64,000 bases of DNA from Treponema sp. Lineage in GTDB: Bacteria > Spirochaetota > Spirochaetia > Treponematales > Treponemataceae. Each line of letters begins with the position of its first letter. The stretch's first letter is position 1. Under the pieces are notes generated by a model, which searched no databases, was not told the DNA's origin, and saw only the letters and a list, made by a program, of their open reading frames with translations. Made by a program: the position numbers and the translations under genes. The DNA lies in NCBI GenBank assembly GCA_024400915.1, contig JAKSLX010000005.1, positions 62,001 through 126,000 on the forward strand, in the 5' to 3' direction. Below are positions 1 to 9,156 of this stretch, piece by piece.

Positions 1-1153
1 CCGCTTTGAACGTGACTGGCTCCGCCGTGGTCCATGCGCCCGAGGAACAAAAGCAAAGGCAAGAATCCAGCGCGACATGGCTTTGATCAACCGCGAGAAA
101 TTCCAGGAAGACAAGGGATTCACATTCCATGTTGAAGGCCGCCGTCTTGGTGGAAAGGTTCTTGAACTCCACAACATCTCAAAAAATTTTGCAAAGGGAT
201 TTGCAGAAAACAAGGACAACCATCCGGTACTCAAGAATTTCTCCTACACCTTCAACAAGGGAGAAAAAATCGGAATCTTCGGAGACAACGGAAGCGGAAA
301 AACTACCCTCCTCAACATCATCACAGGAAAAACACAGGCAGATGAAGGAACCGTCATCAAAGGCGAAAACACTTTTGTTGCCTACTATGAACAGAATCCT
401 GTTTTTGAAAACACAAGCCTTACGGTCCTTGAATACATCAAGGAAGCTGCCGACATCATGAAGACTGCAGACGGAACAGTTTTGAGTGCAGGACTTTTCC
501 TTGAGCAGTTTGGCTTTGAAGGAAGAATCCAGCACAGTGCAGTAAGTACCTTGAGCGGTGGCGAAAGAAAGAGACTTTACCTTGTTCGCCTTTTAATCAG
601 CAACCCTAACTTCATCATCCTTGACGAGCCTACCAACGACTTTGACATCTTTACAATGAACATCCTTGAAAAATTCCTTTTGGACTTTGGCGGATGCCTT
701 TTAATCGTAAGCCACGACCGTTACTTTATGGACAAGGTTGCAGATACAATGTTTGTCCTTGAAAATGACGGAAGCGTTTCAGGCTTTGTAGGAAAATGTT
801 CTGAATACATCGATTACAGGGAAGAAAAGCGAGCACAGGAAAAAGAAGAGGAAAAGGCAGCACTTGCCGCAAAGGCAGAAGCAAAAGCAGCCGCAGAAGC
901 AAAGGCGGTTTCTTCAAACACAAACATCACTGCCCCGGAAAAGAAACGCAAAATGACTTTCAAGGAACAGAAAGAATTTGAAGAACTTGAAAAGAACATT
1001 GCAGAATGGGAAGAAAAGAAGACTGAACTTGAAACTGCCATGAGTGACAGCGACTACACAAAAGCACAGAAGGCTGGCCAAGAATACGGCGAACTGGAAG
1101 CAAAACTAGAAGCCGCCTACAGCCGCTGGGAAGAACTCGCAGAACTGCAGTAG
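1..1153 (+). CDS. ABC-F family ATPase (Uup-like), 5' end outside the window
   Basis: The open frame continues upstream of the first in-window methionine at base 77 and runs off the left edge. The part before base 77 encodes the ABC-F landmark WLRRGPxAR..K.KAR, so the real start lies outside the window. Visible are the second nucleotide-binding domain with Walker A GDNGSGKTT, signature LSGGERKR, Walker B FIILDEPTND and H-loop SHDRYF, then a charged Ala/Lys/Glu linker and a C-terminal coiled coil ending YSRWEEL, as in Uup. ABC-F proteins act in the cytosol on ribosomes or translation factors and are not transporters. It converges with the lysR-type gene two bases away. The family call is firm; the exact subfamily is an inference. 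Confidence 0.9.
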   Translation, partial: RFERDWLRRGPCARGTKAKARIQRDMALINREKFQEDKGFTFHVEGRRLGGKVLELHNISKNFAKGFAENKDNHPVLKNFSYTFNKGEKIGIFGDNGSGKTTLLNIITGKTQADEGTVIKGENTFVAYYEQNPVFENTSLTVLEYIKEAADIMKTADGTVLSAGLFLEQFGFEGRIQHSAVSTLSGGERKRLYLVRLLISNPNFIILDEPTNDFDIFTMNILEKFLLDFGGCLLIVSHDRYFMDKVADTMFVLENDGSVSGFVGKCSEYIDYREEKRAQEKEEEKAALAAKAEAKAAAEAKAVSSNTNITAPEKKRKMTFKEQKEFEELEKNIAEWEEKKTELETAMSDSDYTKAQKAGQEYGELEAKLEAAYSRWEELAELQ

Positions 1154-1155
1154 TT

Positions 1156-2088
1156 TTACTGCTTGCACTTAGCAAGATATTTTTTCAATTCCTTAAGATA
1201 GTCCTCTCCGGTATCGGAAAGGACTATGTTTTTTTTGGTAATGTAACCGATTTCCATCTTACTGTTGGGATTGTCCTTGTCCGCTTCAAAAGGAACTGCA
1301 ACAAACTCGCTGCCGTTAAGTTCTTCACAGATGATTCCTGAGCAAAGGGTATATGCATTAAGACCGACCATAAGGTTAAGGTTTGTAGCGCGGTCTGTCG
1401 TCTTGATCATCTTTGGATATTCGTTTTCAGTCAAAATTTCTTCAGCATAATAGAAAGCAGACGATTCATTCTGATCAAAACTCAGACAAGGATAATCTTT
1501 CAGCTGCTCAAAGGAAATTGACTTTTCTTTTGCAAGGGGATGCTTTTTCCAGAGATAGACATAAGCATCGCAGGTAATGAGTTTTTCAAAGACCAGTTCA
1601 TTGGAATTCAAAAGCTTGCTCATGGCTTTACGGTTAAAATCACTCAGAAAAAGAATTCCTATTTCACTTCTGCCAGTGGCAACATCTTCCACAATTGCAA
1701 GGGTCCTTGTCTCGTTGATGGCAAATTCATATTCCGAAGTATCAAACTTTTTTACCATCTCAACAAAGGACTTTACTGCGAAAGAATAATGCTGGGTTGA
1801 AACCGCAAAATGCTTTTTTCTTTTGTTTTTGTTTTCATCGCCAAAACGGTCCACAAGGTTTTCATATTGAGCATAAACCTGCCTTGCATACTGGATGAAT
1901 TCCTTTCCTTCCGTAGTTAATGTAATTCCTTTTGAAGACCTGTTGAAAATCGTAATGCTAAATTCATGTTCAACATCCTTTATTGCCGCCGTAAGGGATG
2001 GCTGTGAAACATAAAGACATTCGGCGGCCTTATTGATGGAACCTGTCTCAGAAACTCCGATGATGTATTTCAGTTGTTGCAATGTCAT
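1156..2088 (-). CDS. LysR-family transcriptional regulator
   Basis: A 310-residue protein with the usual LysR layout: an N-terminal winged helix-turn-helix (about residues 1-60, containing LQQLKYIIGVSETGSINKAA and QPSLTAAIKDVE) and a C-terminal periplasmic-binding-like effector domain (about 90-300). Length is normal for the family. It starts 7 bases after the stop of the DUF4230 gene on the same strand, so the two are probably co-transcribed. LysR proteins usually control a divergent gene, but the divergent neighbour here lies beyond the DUF4230 gene. The effector and targets cannot be read from the sequence. Confidence 0.92.
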   Translation of the reverse strand: MTLQQLKYIIGVSETGSINKAAECLYVSQPSLTAAIKDVEHEFSITIFNRSSKGITLTTEGKEFIQYARQVYAQYENLVDRFGDENKNKRKKHFAVSTQHYSFAVKSFVEMVKKFDTSEYEFAINETRTLAIVEDVATGRSEIGILFLSDFNRKAMSKLLNSNELVFEKLITCDAYVYLWKKHPLAKEKSISFEQLKDYPCLSFDQNESSAFYYAEEILTENEYPKMIKTTDRATNLNLMVGLNAYTLCSGIICEELNGSEFVAVPFEADKDNPNSKMEIGYITKKNIVLSDTGEDYLKELKKYLAKCKQ

Positions 2089-2095
2089 TTTCTAA

Positions 2096-2686
2096 TTACT
2101 CCGAGTCAACAAGTTTTACCTTTACTTTTTCAATTCCAAAACCTTTTACGGTGGCAGTGACAAGTTCAATAAGCCTTGCATCAGCTTCTTTTACAAGACC
2201 GTTTCGTTCTGCAGCCAACGCATAATCTGCCATTGCCATATTGATTTCATCAAATATTTCCTGCGTAGAAATCGGAACGAAGATACTTTTCTTTTCGTCA
2301 AAAATATCCTGCGAAACAAGGGTGTTATCTATGAGCACACAGTGAGGAATTTTAATTTCCACTTCCCTACCGTCTGCGCTGATGTCAACCTTTGATTTAG
2401 TAAGGTCTTCTACACCAATCCTGATTACCCCGGAAATCTTAATGATGGAATACGCCTTTGCCATTCCACCTGCGGCAGATTTCTTTATACTGATGATGTC
2501 ACTGTAACTGTTCTTAATGGTCGTAAGTTCAGCAACATGAAGAACCTGATTGCTAATGGCCTGATGAGTTCGTTCAATTTTGACCTCATACATTTTTTTC
2601 CAAGTCACATATCCGAACACCGATGCAGCAATAATCACTGCGACAATCAATGTAAATTTTATTTTTTTCAATATACTCATATCCAA
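2096..2686 (-). CDS. DUF4230 family membrane-anchored protein
   Basis: A 196-residue protein with one N-terminal membrane segment (about residues 8-27) followed by an extracytoplasmic domain. The body resembles DUF4230: an early LxxVAELTTI-type segment, then alternating strands such as SGVIRIGVEDL and VEIKIPHCVL, and a late helix with a long basic/acidic pattern. No catalytic residues are known for this family and none is evident. It is the first gene of a probable two-gene unit with the LysR gene and is divergent from the gene at 2749. Function unknown. Confidence 0.7.
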   Translation of the reverse strand: MDMSILKKIKFTLIVAVIIAASVFGYVTWKKMYEVKIERTHQAISNQVLHVAELTTIKNSYSDIISIKKSAAGGMAKAYSIIKISGVIRIGVEDLTKSKVDISADGREVEIKIPHCVLIDNTLVSQDIFDEKKSIFVPISTQEIFDEINMAMADYALAAERNGLVKEADARLIELVTATVKGFGIEKVKVKLVDSE

Positions 2687-2748
2687 AGTATACCACTTAT
2701 TGATTTTTCTCGCTTGTTTTTAGGTCGTTTTTCCATTATTTTTTAAAC

Positions 2749-4332
2749 ATGATCCAGCTTGTAACAATTGAAGACAATTCAATCTTTTTGAACACAAACA
2801 TGACTACAGAGACCTTTGCAAAAACCAGGTTTCTGGAAAAGATAAAGGAAAAGGGAGTACTTGCAGAATTAAATGAAGGAAAATGGAAATATGAACCATG
2901 GACTTTCGATAGCACAGAAGAAAAAAACGGAATGATGCTTCTTAGGGGAACAGCCTTCAAAGGAAAAATTGCAGGAGAAGTTTTTGAATCAGGAACCGAA
3001 AAAGAAATACATTCACTTTCAATAGTTCTTTGTGATGCACTTGAAAACGCAAAGAAATCCGTTTATCCCCTTGCAAACATTGGAGCCGGAGGCATCCTTG
3101 TTTCAGATGACCTGAAAAAAATTCTTTTTCTTCCATATACATTCTGGACCACAGCCGTAATGTCTGCAGGAGATGAAACTTCATGCACAGCCAATGGCAA
3201 ATACATAAACCAAAATCTTGACAGGGAATGCGCTTTAGGATTTACTCAGGCCGTCCTTGTTTACAAGACCATAGCGGGATCTTTCCCTTTTACGGAAGAA
3301 GACGCAACAAAACGATTCACAGACATGATGGATGAAAATTACATTCCATTGAAATGGACAATTCCCGGAGTGAACAAAAAAATCACGTCATTTACGGAAA
3401 AAGCTTTTGCCATGAAGCATGCAGACTTTCCTTCCGATGAGTTTTCAACATACAGTAAATCTGAAACTTCGGAAGATGAACTTGCAAAATTCAGGCGTGA
3501 TGCAGAAAGCAAAATTGCAGGCAAGAAGAGGCATGTTGAATCAAAAAGGTTTGTACGCGCAAAGCAGACAGTAATCACTGCAATTTCCATTGCAACAGTC
3601 ATTATCCTCATAATAGCAGGTCACCTTAGAAAAACAGCCCTGGACAAACCTACAAGCAAGAGCCTCACTTCACTTGAGACCCTGGAAATGTATTACAATT
3701 CCGTTAATGAACTTAATGTGGACGCCGTCAAAAATTGTACGGAAGAACTTTCTTCACGGGTTGATGCCATCAGCGACCTTTTCCTTAAGTCCAGAACAAG
3801 ATCCATGTACAACAGGCAGACTGACACCATCCCCCCTGCAAGCTGGCTTATCAAAAACCAACCGCTGCACAATATTTTTGGAATCTCCCAGTTTTACGTA
3901 AACGGAAAGGAAGGCAGCCTTATTACCGAAGGTCCAAGAAAAAAAACAAGACCAAAGGCAATAACTGAGGAAGATGGAATCCAACTCAAAGATAGAGATG
4001 AAAAAAACTATTCAGTCGAATACATACTGTGGGATACCACGGGGGAAGATCTCCTTGCCATAACAAAAATAAAAGACGTTACAAAACTTACATACAGCAA
4101 AGATAGATGGGTAGTCTCAGACATTCAGACAATTGCAGAAACAACTGAATTCAGGATGTCTGCATTTGTAGATGATTATCTGGCCTGCATGAAACCTGAA
4201 AGCCACGATAAGGCAGATGTTCTTGCAGCCTGCCAGTCATTGAAAGAAAAATATTCCTTCACTCCTACGGAACGTGGAATAGATGAAGGCTACCAGTATC
4301 TGAAAAAGACAAGCGTGTTCAAAGTCGATTAG
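2749..4332 (+). CDS. hypothetical membrane protein with a possible degenerate protein-kinase-like N-terminal domain
   Basis: A 527-residue protein of unknown function. Residues 1-220 have a pattern loosely like the C-lobe of protein kinases: NIGAGGILVSDDLKKILFLP resembles the catalytic/Mg-binding stretch, and later CALGFTQAVLVYKTIAGSFPF resembles the helix F region of the form DxxxLGxxLYELLTGxxPF. The catalytic Asp and DFG are absent, so any such domain would be inactive. One transmembrane helix (about residues 268-290) follows a basic stretch. The remaining about 230 residues would lie outside the cytoplasm. The kinase resemblance is an inference from spacing only. Confidence 0.6.
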   Translation: MIQLVTIEDNSIFLNTNMTTETFAKTRFLEKIKEKGVLAELNEGKWKYEPWTFDSTEEKNGMMLLRGTAFKGKIAGEVFESGTEKEIHSLSIVLCDALENAKKSVYPLANIGAGGILVSDDLKKILFLPYTFWTTAVMSAGDETSCTANGKYINQNLDRECALGFTQAVLVYKTIAGSFPFTEEDATKRFTDMMDENYIPLKWTIPGVNKKITSFTEKAFAMKHADFPSDEFSTYSKSETSEDELAKFRRDAESKIAGKKRHVESKRFVRAKQTVITAISIATVIILIIAGHLRKTALDKPTSKSLTSLETLEMYYNSVNELNVDAVKNCTEELSSRVDAISDLFLKSRTRSMYNRQTDTIPPASWLIKNQPLHNIFGISQFYVNGKEGSLITEGPRKKTRPKAITEEDGIQLKDRDEKNYSVEYILWDTTGEDLLAITKIKDVTKLTYSKDRWVVSDIQTIAETTEFRMSAFVDDYLACMKPESHDKADVLAACQSLKEKYSFTPTERGIDEGYQYLKKTSVFKVD

Positions 4333-4385
4333 AAACCCTTGAGTGTCAGCCTAACATAAATGACAAATTTACACTTTTTGTCATA

Positions 4386-4413
4386 TTGACATTTTTCAGA
4401 ATTATGTTAATAT
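4386..4413 (+). promoter_or_regulatory. sigma70-type promoter of the carboxyltransferase gene
   Basis: TTGACA (4386-4391), 16-base spacer, TAATAT (4408-4413), followed by a CGGAGG ribosome-binding site about 8 bases before the ATG at 4438. It is close to consensus and predicts high expression, which fits the codon use of the gene. Confidence 0.75.
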
Positions 4414-4437
4414 AAATCCATAAACTCGGAGGCTACT

Positions 4438-5937
4438 ATGGCTAAGTATGAATACAATTTGGACAAACAGCACCAGAAGGGAAAACTTCATGCTATCGAA
4501 AGAATCAACGCACTCTGCGACAAGGATTCCTTCAATGAAATTTACTCTGGAGCACGCCACACATGTACAAGTTTCGGAATGGACAGCAAAGACATTCCTT
4601 ACGACGGTGTAATCACTGGTTTCGGTACAATCAACGGAAAAAAAGTTGCAGTTTATGCACAGGACTTTACAGTTCAGGGTGGATCCCTCGGTAAAGTTCA
4701 CGGTCAGAAAATTGCAGAACTCATAGAAATGGCAATCAAGGCAAAGTGCCCAGTAATTGGTGTAAATGATTCGGGTGGAGCACGTATTCAGGAAGGTGTT
4801 GACGCCCTCTGCGGTTACGGTGACCTCTTCTACCAGAACGTTCGCGCTTCAGGTGCAGTTCCACAGATTTCCATCATTGCAGGACCTTGTGCCGGTGGTG
4901 CAGTTTATTCACCTGGACTTACAGACTTCATCTTTACAATCGATTCAATCAGCCAGATGTTCATCACTGGTCCTAAAGTTGTAAAGGCAGTCATGTTCAT
5001 GGACATCACAGCAGAAGACCTTGGTGGCGCTTCAATCCATTCTCAGAAGTCTGGAGTTGCACACTACCGCTGCCCTACAGAAAAGGACTGCTACGAAAAG
5101 GTACGCAAGCTCTTGGACTACATCCCACACTACTACGGTGAAGAAATCGTAGCAGATGCAAAGTTCAAGTTTGACGAAAAGAAGAACGCAAAGAAAATCG
5201 GCGAAATCATTCCTGAAGAAAGCAAGAAGCCATACAACATGCACGATGTAATCAACTGCGTTGTTGATGAAGACAGCTTCTTTGAAGTTATGGAAGAATT
5301 CTCACCAAACGCAATCACAGGATTTGCAAAGATCGAAGGAAAGAGCGTTGGTATCATCGGAAACAACCCTGCAGGATGGGGTGGAGTCCTCAACTGCGAC
5401 GCTTCAGACAAGATTGCCCGCTTCGTTCGCTACTGTGATGCATACAATGTTCCACTCGTTAACTTCGTTGATGTTCCAGGATTCATTCCAGGACCACAGG
5501 AAGAGCAGAAGGGAATCATCCGCCACGGTGCAAAGGTTATCTACGCATACAGCGAAGCAACAGTACCAAAGGTAACAATCATCACACGCAAGTCTTACGG
5601 TGGAGCTTACATCGCAATGTGTTCAAAGCACCTTGGAGCAGACTTCGTATACGCTTGGCCAAAGTCAGAAATCGCCGTTATGGGTGCTGAAGGTGCCATC
5701 GAAATCGTATTCGCAAAGGAACTCAAGGATCCTTCTCGCGCAGCAGAAGTTGCACAGAAGAAGCAGGAATACATCACAGAAATCATGACACCAAAGATTG
5801 CAGCACAGCGCGACTACATTTCTGAAATCATCGAACCTTCAGAAACTCGTGCAAGAATCGTTGCAAGCCTTAACTTCCTCGCAAACAAGGAAGAAAACGT
5901 AATGCCATGTAAAAAACACGGAAACATCCCACTGTAA
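4438..5937 (+). CDS. acyl-CoA carboxylase/decarboxylase carboxyltransferase subunit (PccB/MmdA type)
   Basis: A 499-residue biotin-dependent carboxyltransferase with the two crotonase-like halves of the family. The oxyanion-hole motifs are visible as GPCAGGAVYSP (about residue 143) and RKSYGGAYIAM (about 383), and DSGGARIQEG is a family signature. These enzymes move CO2 between carboxybiotin and propionyl-, acetyl- or methylmalonyl-CoA in the cytosol. Biotin carrier, biotin carboxylase and membrane decarboxylase subunits are not adjacent, so substrate and direction cannot be fixed. A strong promoter precedes the gene and a strong terminator follows it, making it monocistronic. Confidence 0.93.
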   Translation: MAKYEYNLDKQHQKGKLHAIERINALCDKDSFNEIYSGARHTCTSFGMDSKDIPYDGVITGFGTINGKKVAVYAQDFTVQGGSLGKVHGQKIAELIEMAIKAKCPVIGVNDSGGARIQEGVDALCGYGDLFYQNVRASGAVPQISIIAGPCAGGAVYSPGLTDFIFTIDSISQMFITGPKVVKAVMFMDITAEDLGGASIHSQKSGVAHYRCPTEKDCYEKVRKLLDYIPHYYGEEIVADAKFKFDEKKNAKKIGEIIPEESKKPYNMHDVINCVVDEDSFFEVMEEFSPNAITGFAKIEGKSVGIIGNNPAGWGGVLNCDASDKIARFVRYCDAYNVPLVNFVDVPGFIPGPQEEQKGIIRHGAKVIYAYSEATVPKVTIITRKSYGGAYIAMCSKHLGADFVYAWPKSEIAVMGAEGAIEIVFAKELKDPSRAAEVAQKKQEYITEIMTPKIAAQRDYISEIIEPSETRARIVASLNFLANKEENVMPCKKHGNIPL

Positions 5938-5956
5938 TAGTTGGCATTAGAAAAGC

Positions 5957-6079
5957 AAAAGGGCTGTTCATCTTGAACTGGCGTCATCCTGAATTTATTT
6001 CAGGATCTGCTTGAAGTATACTAAGCGGATTCCGAAACAAGTTCGGAATGACGGTACATTCATCTTGAACAGCCCTTTT
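5957..6079. terminator. terminator stem interrupted by a nested palindromic repeat
   Basis: The arms AAAAGGGCTGTTCA (5957-5970) and TGAACAGCCCTTTT (6066-6079) are perfect 14-base complements followed by T residues, so they form a terminator usable from both strands between the converging carboxyltransferase and HD-GYP genes. The loop of about 95 bases is filled with a second palindromic sequence (about 5983-6053, GTCATCCTGA ... TTCGGAATGAC, with an internal ATCCTGAA/TTCAGGAT hairpin). It looks like a dispersed repeat that landed in the loop. Confidence 0.75.
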
Positions 6080-6082
6080 TGT

Positions 6083-7303
6083 TTACATCTTAGTTTCTAT
6101 GATGTTTATGTTTTCAATGTCTTTTTCGCGCATGCTGTAGTTCTTGTCACCATCAAGAATTTTAAGGAAGGCATCAGTAACATCAGGGTCAAACTGTTTT
6201 CCCCTTTCTTCCCTTATGATTGAAAGAACTTTTTCCCTTTCCATAACACTTCTGTAACTTCGATTGGAAGTCATTGCATCATAGGCATCTGCAATGGTAA
6301 CAATACGAACATACATTGGAGTTTCATCGGATTGCTTTCCATCAGGATATCCCCTGCCGTCATACCTTTCGTGATGCCATCTTGCAACATGAGCAAGCTC
6401 AGGGAATTCATCTATGGAATGAAGGATATTCCATCCAGAAGCCGAATGCTTTTTAATTTCATTATATTCTTCATCAGTCAATTTACCAGCCTTGTTTATG
6501 ATGCTGTCTGGAATACTGATTTTTCCAATATCATGCAAAAGTCCACAGAAATAAATTTTCCTCTGTTCCTCTGCATCAAATCCCATTTCTTTTGCAATCA
6601 TTTCCGAATACGAGGCAACACGCATTGAATGACCGTTTGTATACATATCCTTTGCTTCTACTGTCTGGCTTAAAGTAATAAAAAGCTTGAGGGAAAGTTT
6701 TTCTATTCTAAGATCCTGACTGTCATGATTGTAATTTGCAATGGAAAAATAAATGAGGCTCATGATGGCAAGACAAACACTTTCAATCACGCAAGAATAA
6801 ATGCACATTAAATTTCTGTAGAATGGAGCAACGGAAATAAATCCGATTTCCGGAAGTAAATGTGTCTTAAGTGTGTTTATCCCAAGGAACAAAGAAAGGA
6901 AATACACACCGAAATAGAAGTAATAATTCTGTCTGTGGAATTTTACCTTGTACATGTATCCAAGAAGCCCCGCAAAGGGTATTATGGGAGCAACAATAAG
7001 GGGAAAGCCATCAGCCCCTTTGATGCACCAGGTCATCACAGTTGAAAAGATGAATATTTCGGAAAACAGGATGAAATAGGAAAGCCCCTTAAGCTTCTTC
7101 CTGTAGAAATTTATTCCGCAGAAAGCATAGATTAAAATACTGATGAAATTCATATAGGACAATATGCCGACATTGGCCATCTTGAGAAGAACAAAATATC
7201 CCGCATGAACCAGGAGAACCATGGCGGAAATAACCGTCATGAAAATGTGCATATTCTGAGTATTAATGCCCCTTCCTGAAGTTCCGTCTTCAACATTTCT
7301 CAT
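6083..7303 (-). CDS. membrane HD-GYP domain protein, probable c-di-GMP phosphodiesterase
   Basis: A 406-residue protein with about six hydrophobic segments in the first 200 residues, then an HD-GYP domain (about 215-385). Metal-binding and signature residues are all present: NGHSMRVA, LLHDIGKISIP, KKHSASG, ARWHHERYDGRGYPDG and TIADAYDAMTS. Active HD-GYP enzymes hydrolyse c-di-GMP. The membrane part looks like an uncharacterised sensor region. The gene is transcribed towards the shared terminator at 5957-6079 and diverges from azlC. Confidence 0.9.
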   Translation of the reverse strand: MRNVEDGTSGRGINTQNMHIFMTVISAMVLLVHAGYFVLLKMANVGILSYMNFISILIYAFCGINFYRKKLKGLSYFILFSEIFIFSTVMTWCIKGADGFPLIVAPIIPFAGLLGYMYKVKFHRQNYYFYFGVYFLSLFLGINTLKTHLLPEIGFISVAPFYRNLMCIYSCVIESVCLAIMSLIYFSIANYNHDSQDLRIEKLSLKLFITLSQTVEAKDMYTNGHSMRVASYSEMIAKEMGFDAEEQRKIYFCGLLHDIGKISIPDSIINKAGKLTDEEYNEIKKHSASGWNILHSIDEFPELAHVARWHHERYDGRGYPDGKQSDETPMYVRIVTIADAYDAMTSNRSYRSVMEREKVLSIIREERGKQFDPDVTDAFLKILDGDKNYSMREKDIENINIIETKM

Positions 7304-7352
7304 CTTATTAGATTATATTGCATAAAAGCACAAAATCAACGAAAATCGCATC

Positions 7353-8075
7353 ATGAACAACAATGGTTTTCTCCGTGGATTCAGAGACGGAATCCCTATT
7401 GGACTTGGATATTTCGTAGTTTCCTTTTCACTTGGAATAATCGCAAAAAAATCAGGAATTTTATACTATCAGGGATTTCTTGCAAGCATGCTTAACCATG
7501 CATCGGCAGGCGAATATGCACTTTTCAAGGCCATCGGAAGCCTTGCAACATACCTTGAAGTTGCACTCGTAACAATAGTTGCAAATGCAAGATATCTTCT
7601 GCTTTCAAGCGCCCTCAGTCAGAAAATAGAACCTAAGACCAGCCTCATACACAGAATCCTTTCCGGATTTGTAATAACAGATGAAATTTTCGGAATCTCC
7701 ATTGCTCAGAAAGGATATGTTAGTCCATGGTACATGTACGGAGCATTCCTGTTTGCAGCAACACTCTGGAGCCTCGGAACTGCCTGCGGAATCATCGCCG
7801 GGAACATACTTCCCGCAAAAGCCGTCAGCGCCCTTTCCGTTGCCCTTTACGGAATGTTCCTTGCAATCATCATTCCTCCAGCAAAGAAAAATCTCGTAAT
7901 AGCTTGCTGCGTAATAATAAGTTTTGCATCAAGCTGGGCAATGGGTATTCTTCCAAAACTCAAGGAAATCTCCAGCGGAAACAGGGTAATCATACTTACT
8001 GTAGTCATCGCAACAATCGCAGCAATAATAAAGCCGGTTGAAGAAAACAATGAATGCGGGAAAACTGAAAAATGA
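7353..8075 (+). CDS. azlC: AzlC family branched-chain amino acid exporter, large subunit
   Basis: A 240-residue hydrophobic protein beginning FLRGFRDGIPIGLGYF, the conserved N-terminus of AzlC, with several membrane helices. AzlC and AzlD together form a two-component permease linked to export of branched-chain amino acids or their analogues. The stop codon overlaps the start of azlD (ATGA), a sign of translational coupling. Confidence 0.9.
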   Translation: MNNNGFLRGFRDGIPIGLGYFVVSFSLGIIAKKSGILYYQGFLASMLNHASAGEYALFKAIGSLATYLEVALVTIVANARYLLLSSALSQKIEPKTSLIHRILSGFVITDEIFGISIAQKGYVSPWYMYGAFLFAATLWSLGTACGIIAGNILPAKAVSALSVALYGMFLAIIIPPAKKNLVIACCVIISFASSWAMGILPKLKEISSGNRVIILTVVIATIAAIIKPVEENNECGKTEK

Positions 8076-8377
8076 AAAACAACATCTACATTTACATTTT
8101 TACGGCAGGTCTTGTTTCCCTGATTATAAGAGCCCTTCCACTCACCCTCATTAGAAATCAGATTAAGAACAGGTTCATCCGGTCGTTCCTTTTCTATGTT
8201 CCTTATGTAACCCTTGCTGTAATGACTTTCCCAGCTATTACAGAAGCAACCCAGTGCAGTTGGGCAGGAATTGCAGCACTGGTAGTAGGAATCATACTTT
8301 CTTTCTTTGGCGCAGGACTTTTACCCGTTGCGGCAGCCTGTTGCCTCATAGTATTTGTCATTGAACTGTTTTTCTGA
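8072..8377 (+). CDS. azlD: AzlD family branched-chain amino acid exporter, small subunit
   Basis: A 101-residue membrane protein with the AzlD pattern: an early RALPLTLIR segment, FLFYVPYVTLAVMTFP, and two further hydrophobic helices. It overlaps azlC by four bases and is the obligate partner of AzlC in this transporter family. Confidence 0.88.
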   Translation: MKNNIYIYIFTAGLVSLIIRALPLTLIRNQIKNRFIRSFLFYVPYVTLAVMTFPAITEATQCSWAGIAALVVGIILSFFGAGLLPVAAACCLIVFVIELFF

Positions 8378-8414
8378 TAGCATTATATCAGAAGACAAAA
8401 AAAGAGAGGTTATC

Positions 8415-9095
8415 ATGAAAAGTAGTATGGATAATTCAGACACAATGGATGTTTTAAATCAGATTAGAATTCCTCTTTCGGACATTACAGGCATTTCAAG
8501 ACTTCTTAAGTATAATCTTAACAACATGGATTCCTATTCCGAAGCTCAAATCAATGCCATGCTTGACCTTGTGAATGCTCTGGACGAAAACACTTCCCAC
8601 ATACTTTCGCTTCTTAATGAAAACCTCGAAAACGAATATGAAGAAAGATCCGGAATTGCGGTTCCTAAGGCTGACCTTTCAGACGAAAAATTCCAATACA
8701 AGAACCTTGCAGGAAAGAAAATCCTTGTTGTAGATGACATTGAACTTAACCGCGTTCTTGTGGGGCTCATGCTAAAGAACATTAACATTGAAGTTACGAA
8801 TGCTTCAAACGGACATGATGCCCTCAGCATACTCAATGATTCGCAGAAAAATGAATATGACCTTGTTCTCATGGACATCATGATGCCGGTTATGGACGGA
8901 TATACTGCAACTTCTAAAATCCGCGAAAGTAAAAGGGAAGACATTGCTGAACTTCCAGTTATCGCCGTTACTGCAAATGCCTTTGAGTACTACAAAAAGC
9001 AGGCAGAAGATTACGGAATGAACGGATATGTAACAAAACCGCTTTCAAAGGAAAACCTTTACGAAGAAATCAGCCGCGCCCTTAATGTAAAATAA
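8415..9095 (+). CDS. response regulator with N-terminal HisKA-like helices
   Basis: The start chosen is the ATG at 8415 behind AGAGAGGT; an upstream in-frame start at 8355 lies inside azlD. The 226-residue product has a receiver domain (about residues 100-225) with the acidic pair VVDD, phospho-acceptor in LVLMDIMMPVMDGY, the conserved Thr in AVTAN and the Lys in TKPL. The first 80 residues (LNQIRIPLSDITGISRLL) look like the dimerisation helix of hybrid kinases without the phospho-accepting His, so this may be a hybrid-kinase remnant turned into a stand-alone regulator. No output domain is seen. Confidence 0.85.
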   Translation: MKSSMDNSDTMDVLNQIRIPLSDITGISRLLKYNLNNMDSYSEAQINAMLDLVNALDENTSHILSLLNENLENEYEERSGIAVPKADLSDEKFQYKNLAGKKILVVDDIELNRVLVGLMLKNINIEVTNASNGHDALSILNDSQKNEYDLVLMDIMMPVMDGYTATSKIRESKREDIAELPVIAVTANAFEYYKKQAEDYGMNGYVTKPLSKENLYEEISRALNVK

Positions 9096-9156
9096 TTTTT
9101 CCTGAAGACCACAAAAGTCAAGGACACTTTTTGAAATAAGAGACAACGCCTGAAAC

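Noticed and set aside
4402..5788. Open frames antisense to the carboxyltransferase, and similar ones opposite serC, serA and ackA
   Set aside because: They mirror the codon pattern of strongly expressed genes, have no ribosome-binding sites and encode low-complexity Cys/Ser/Leu-rich sequence.
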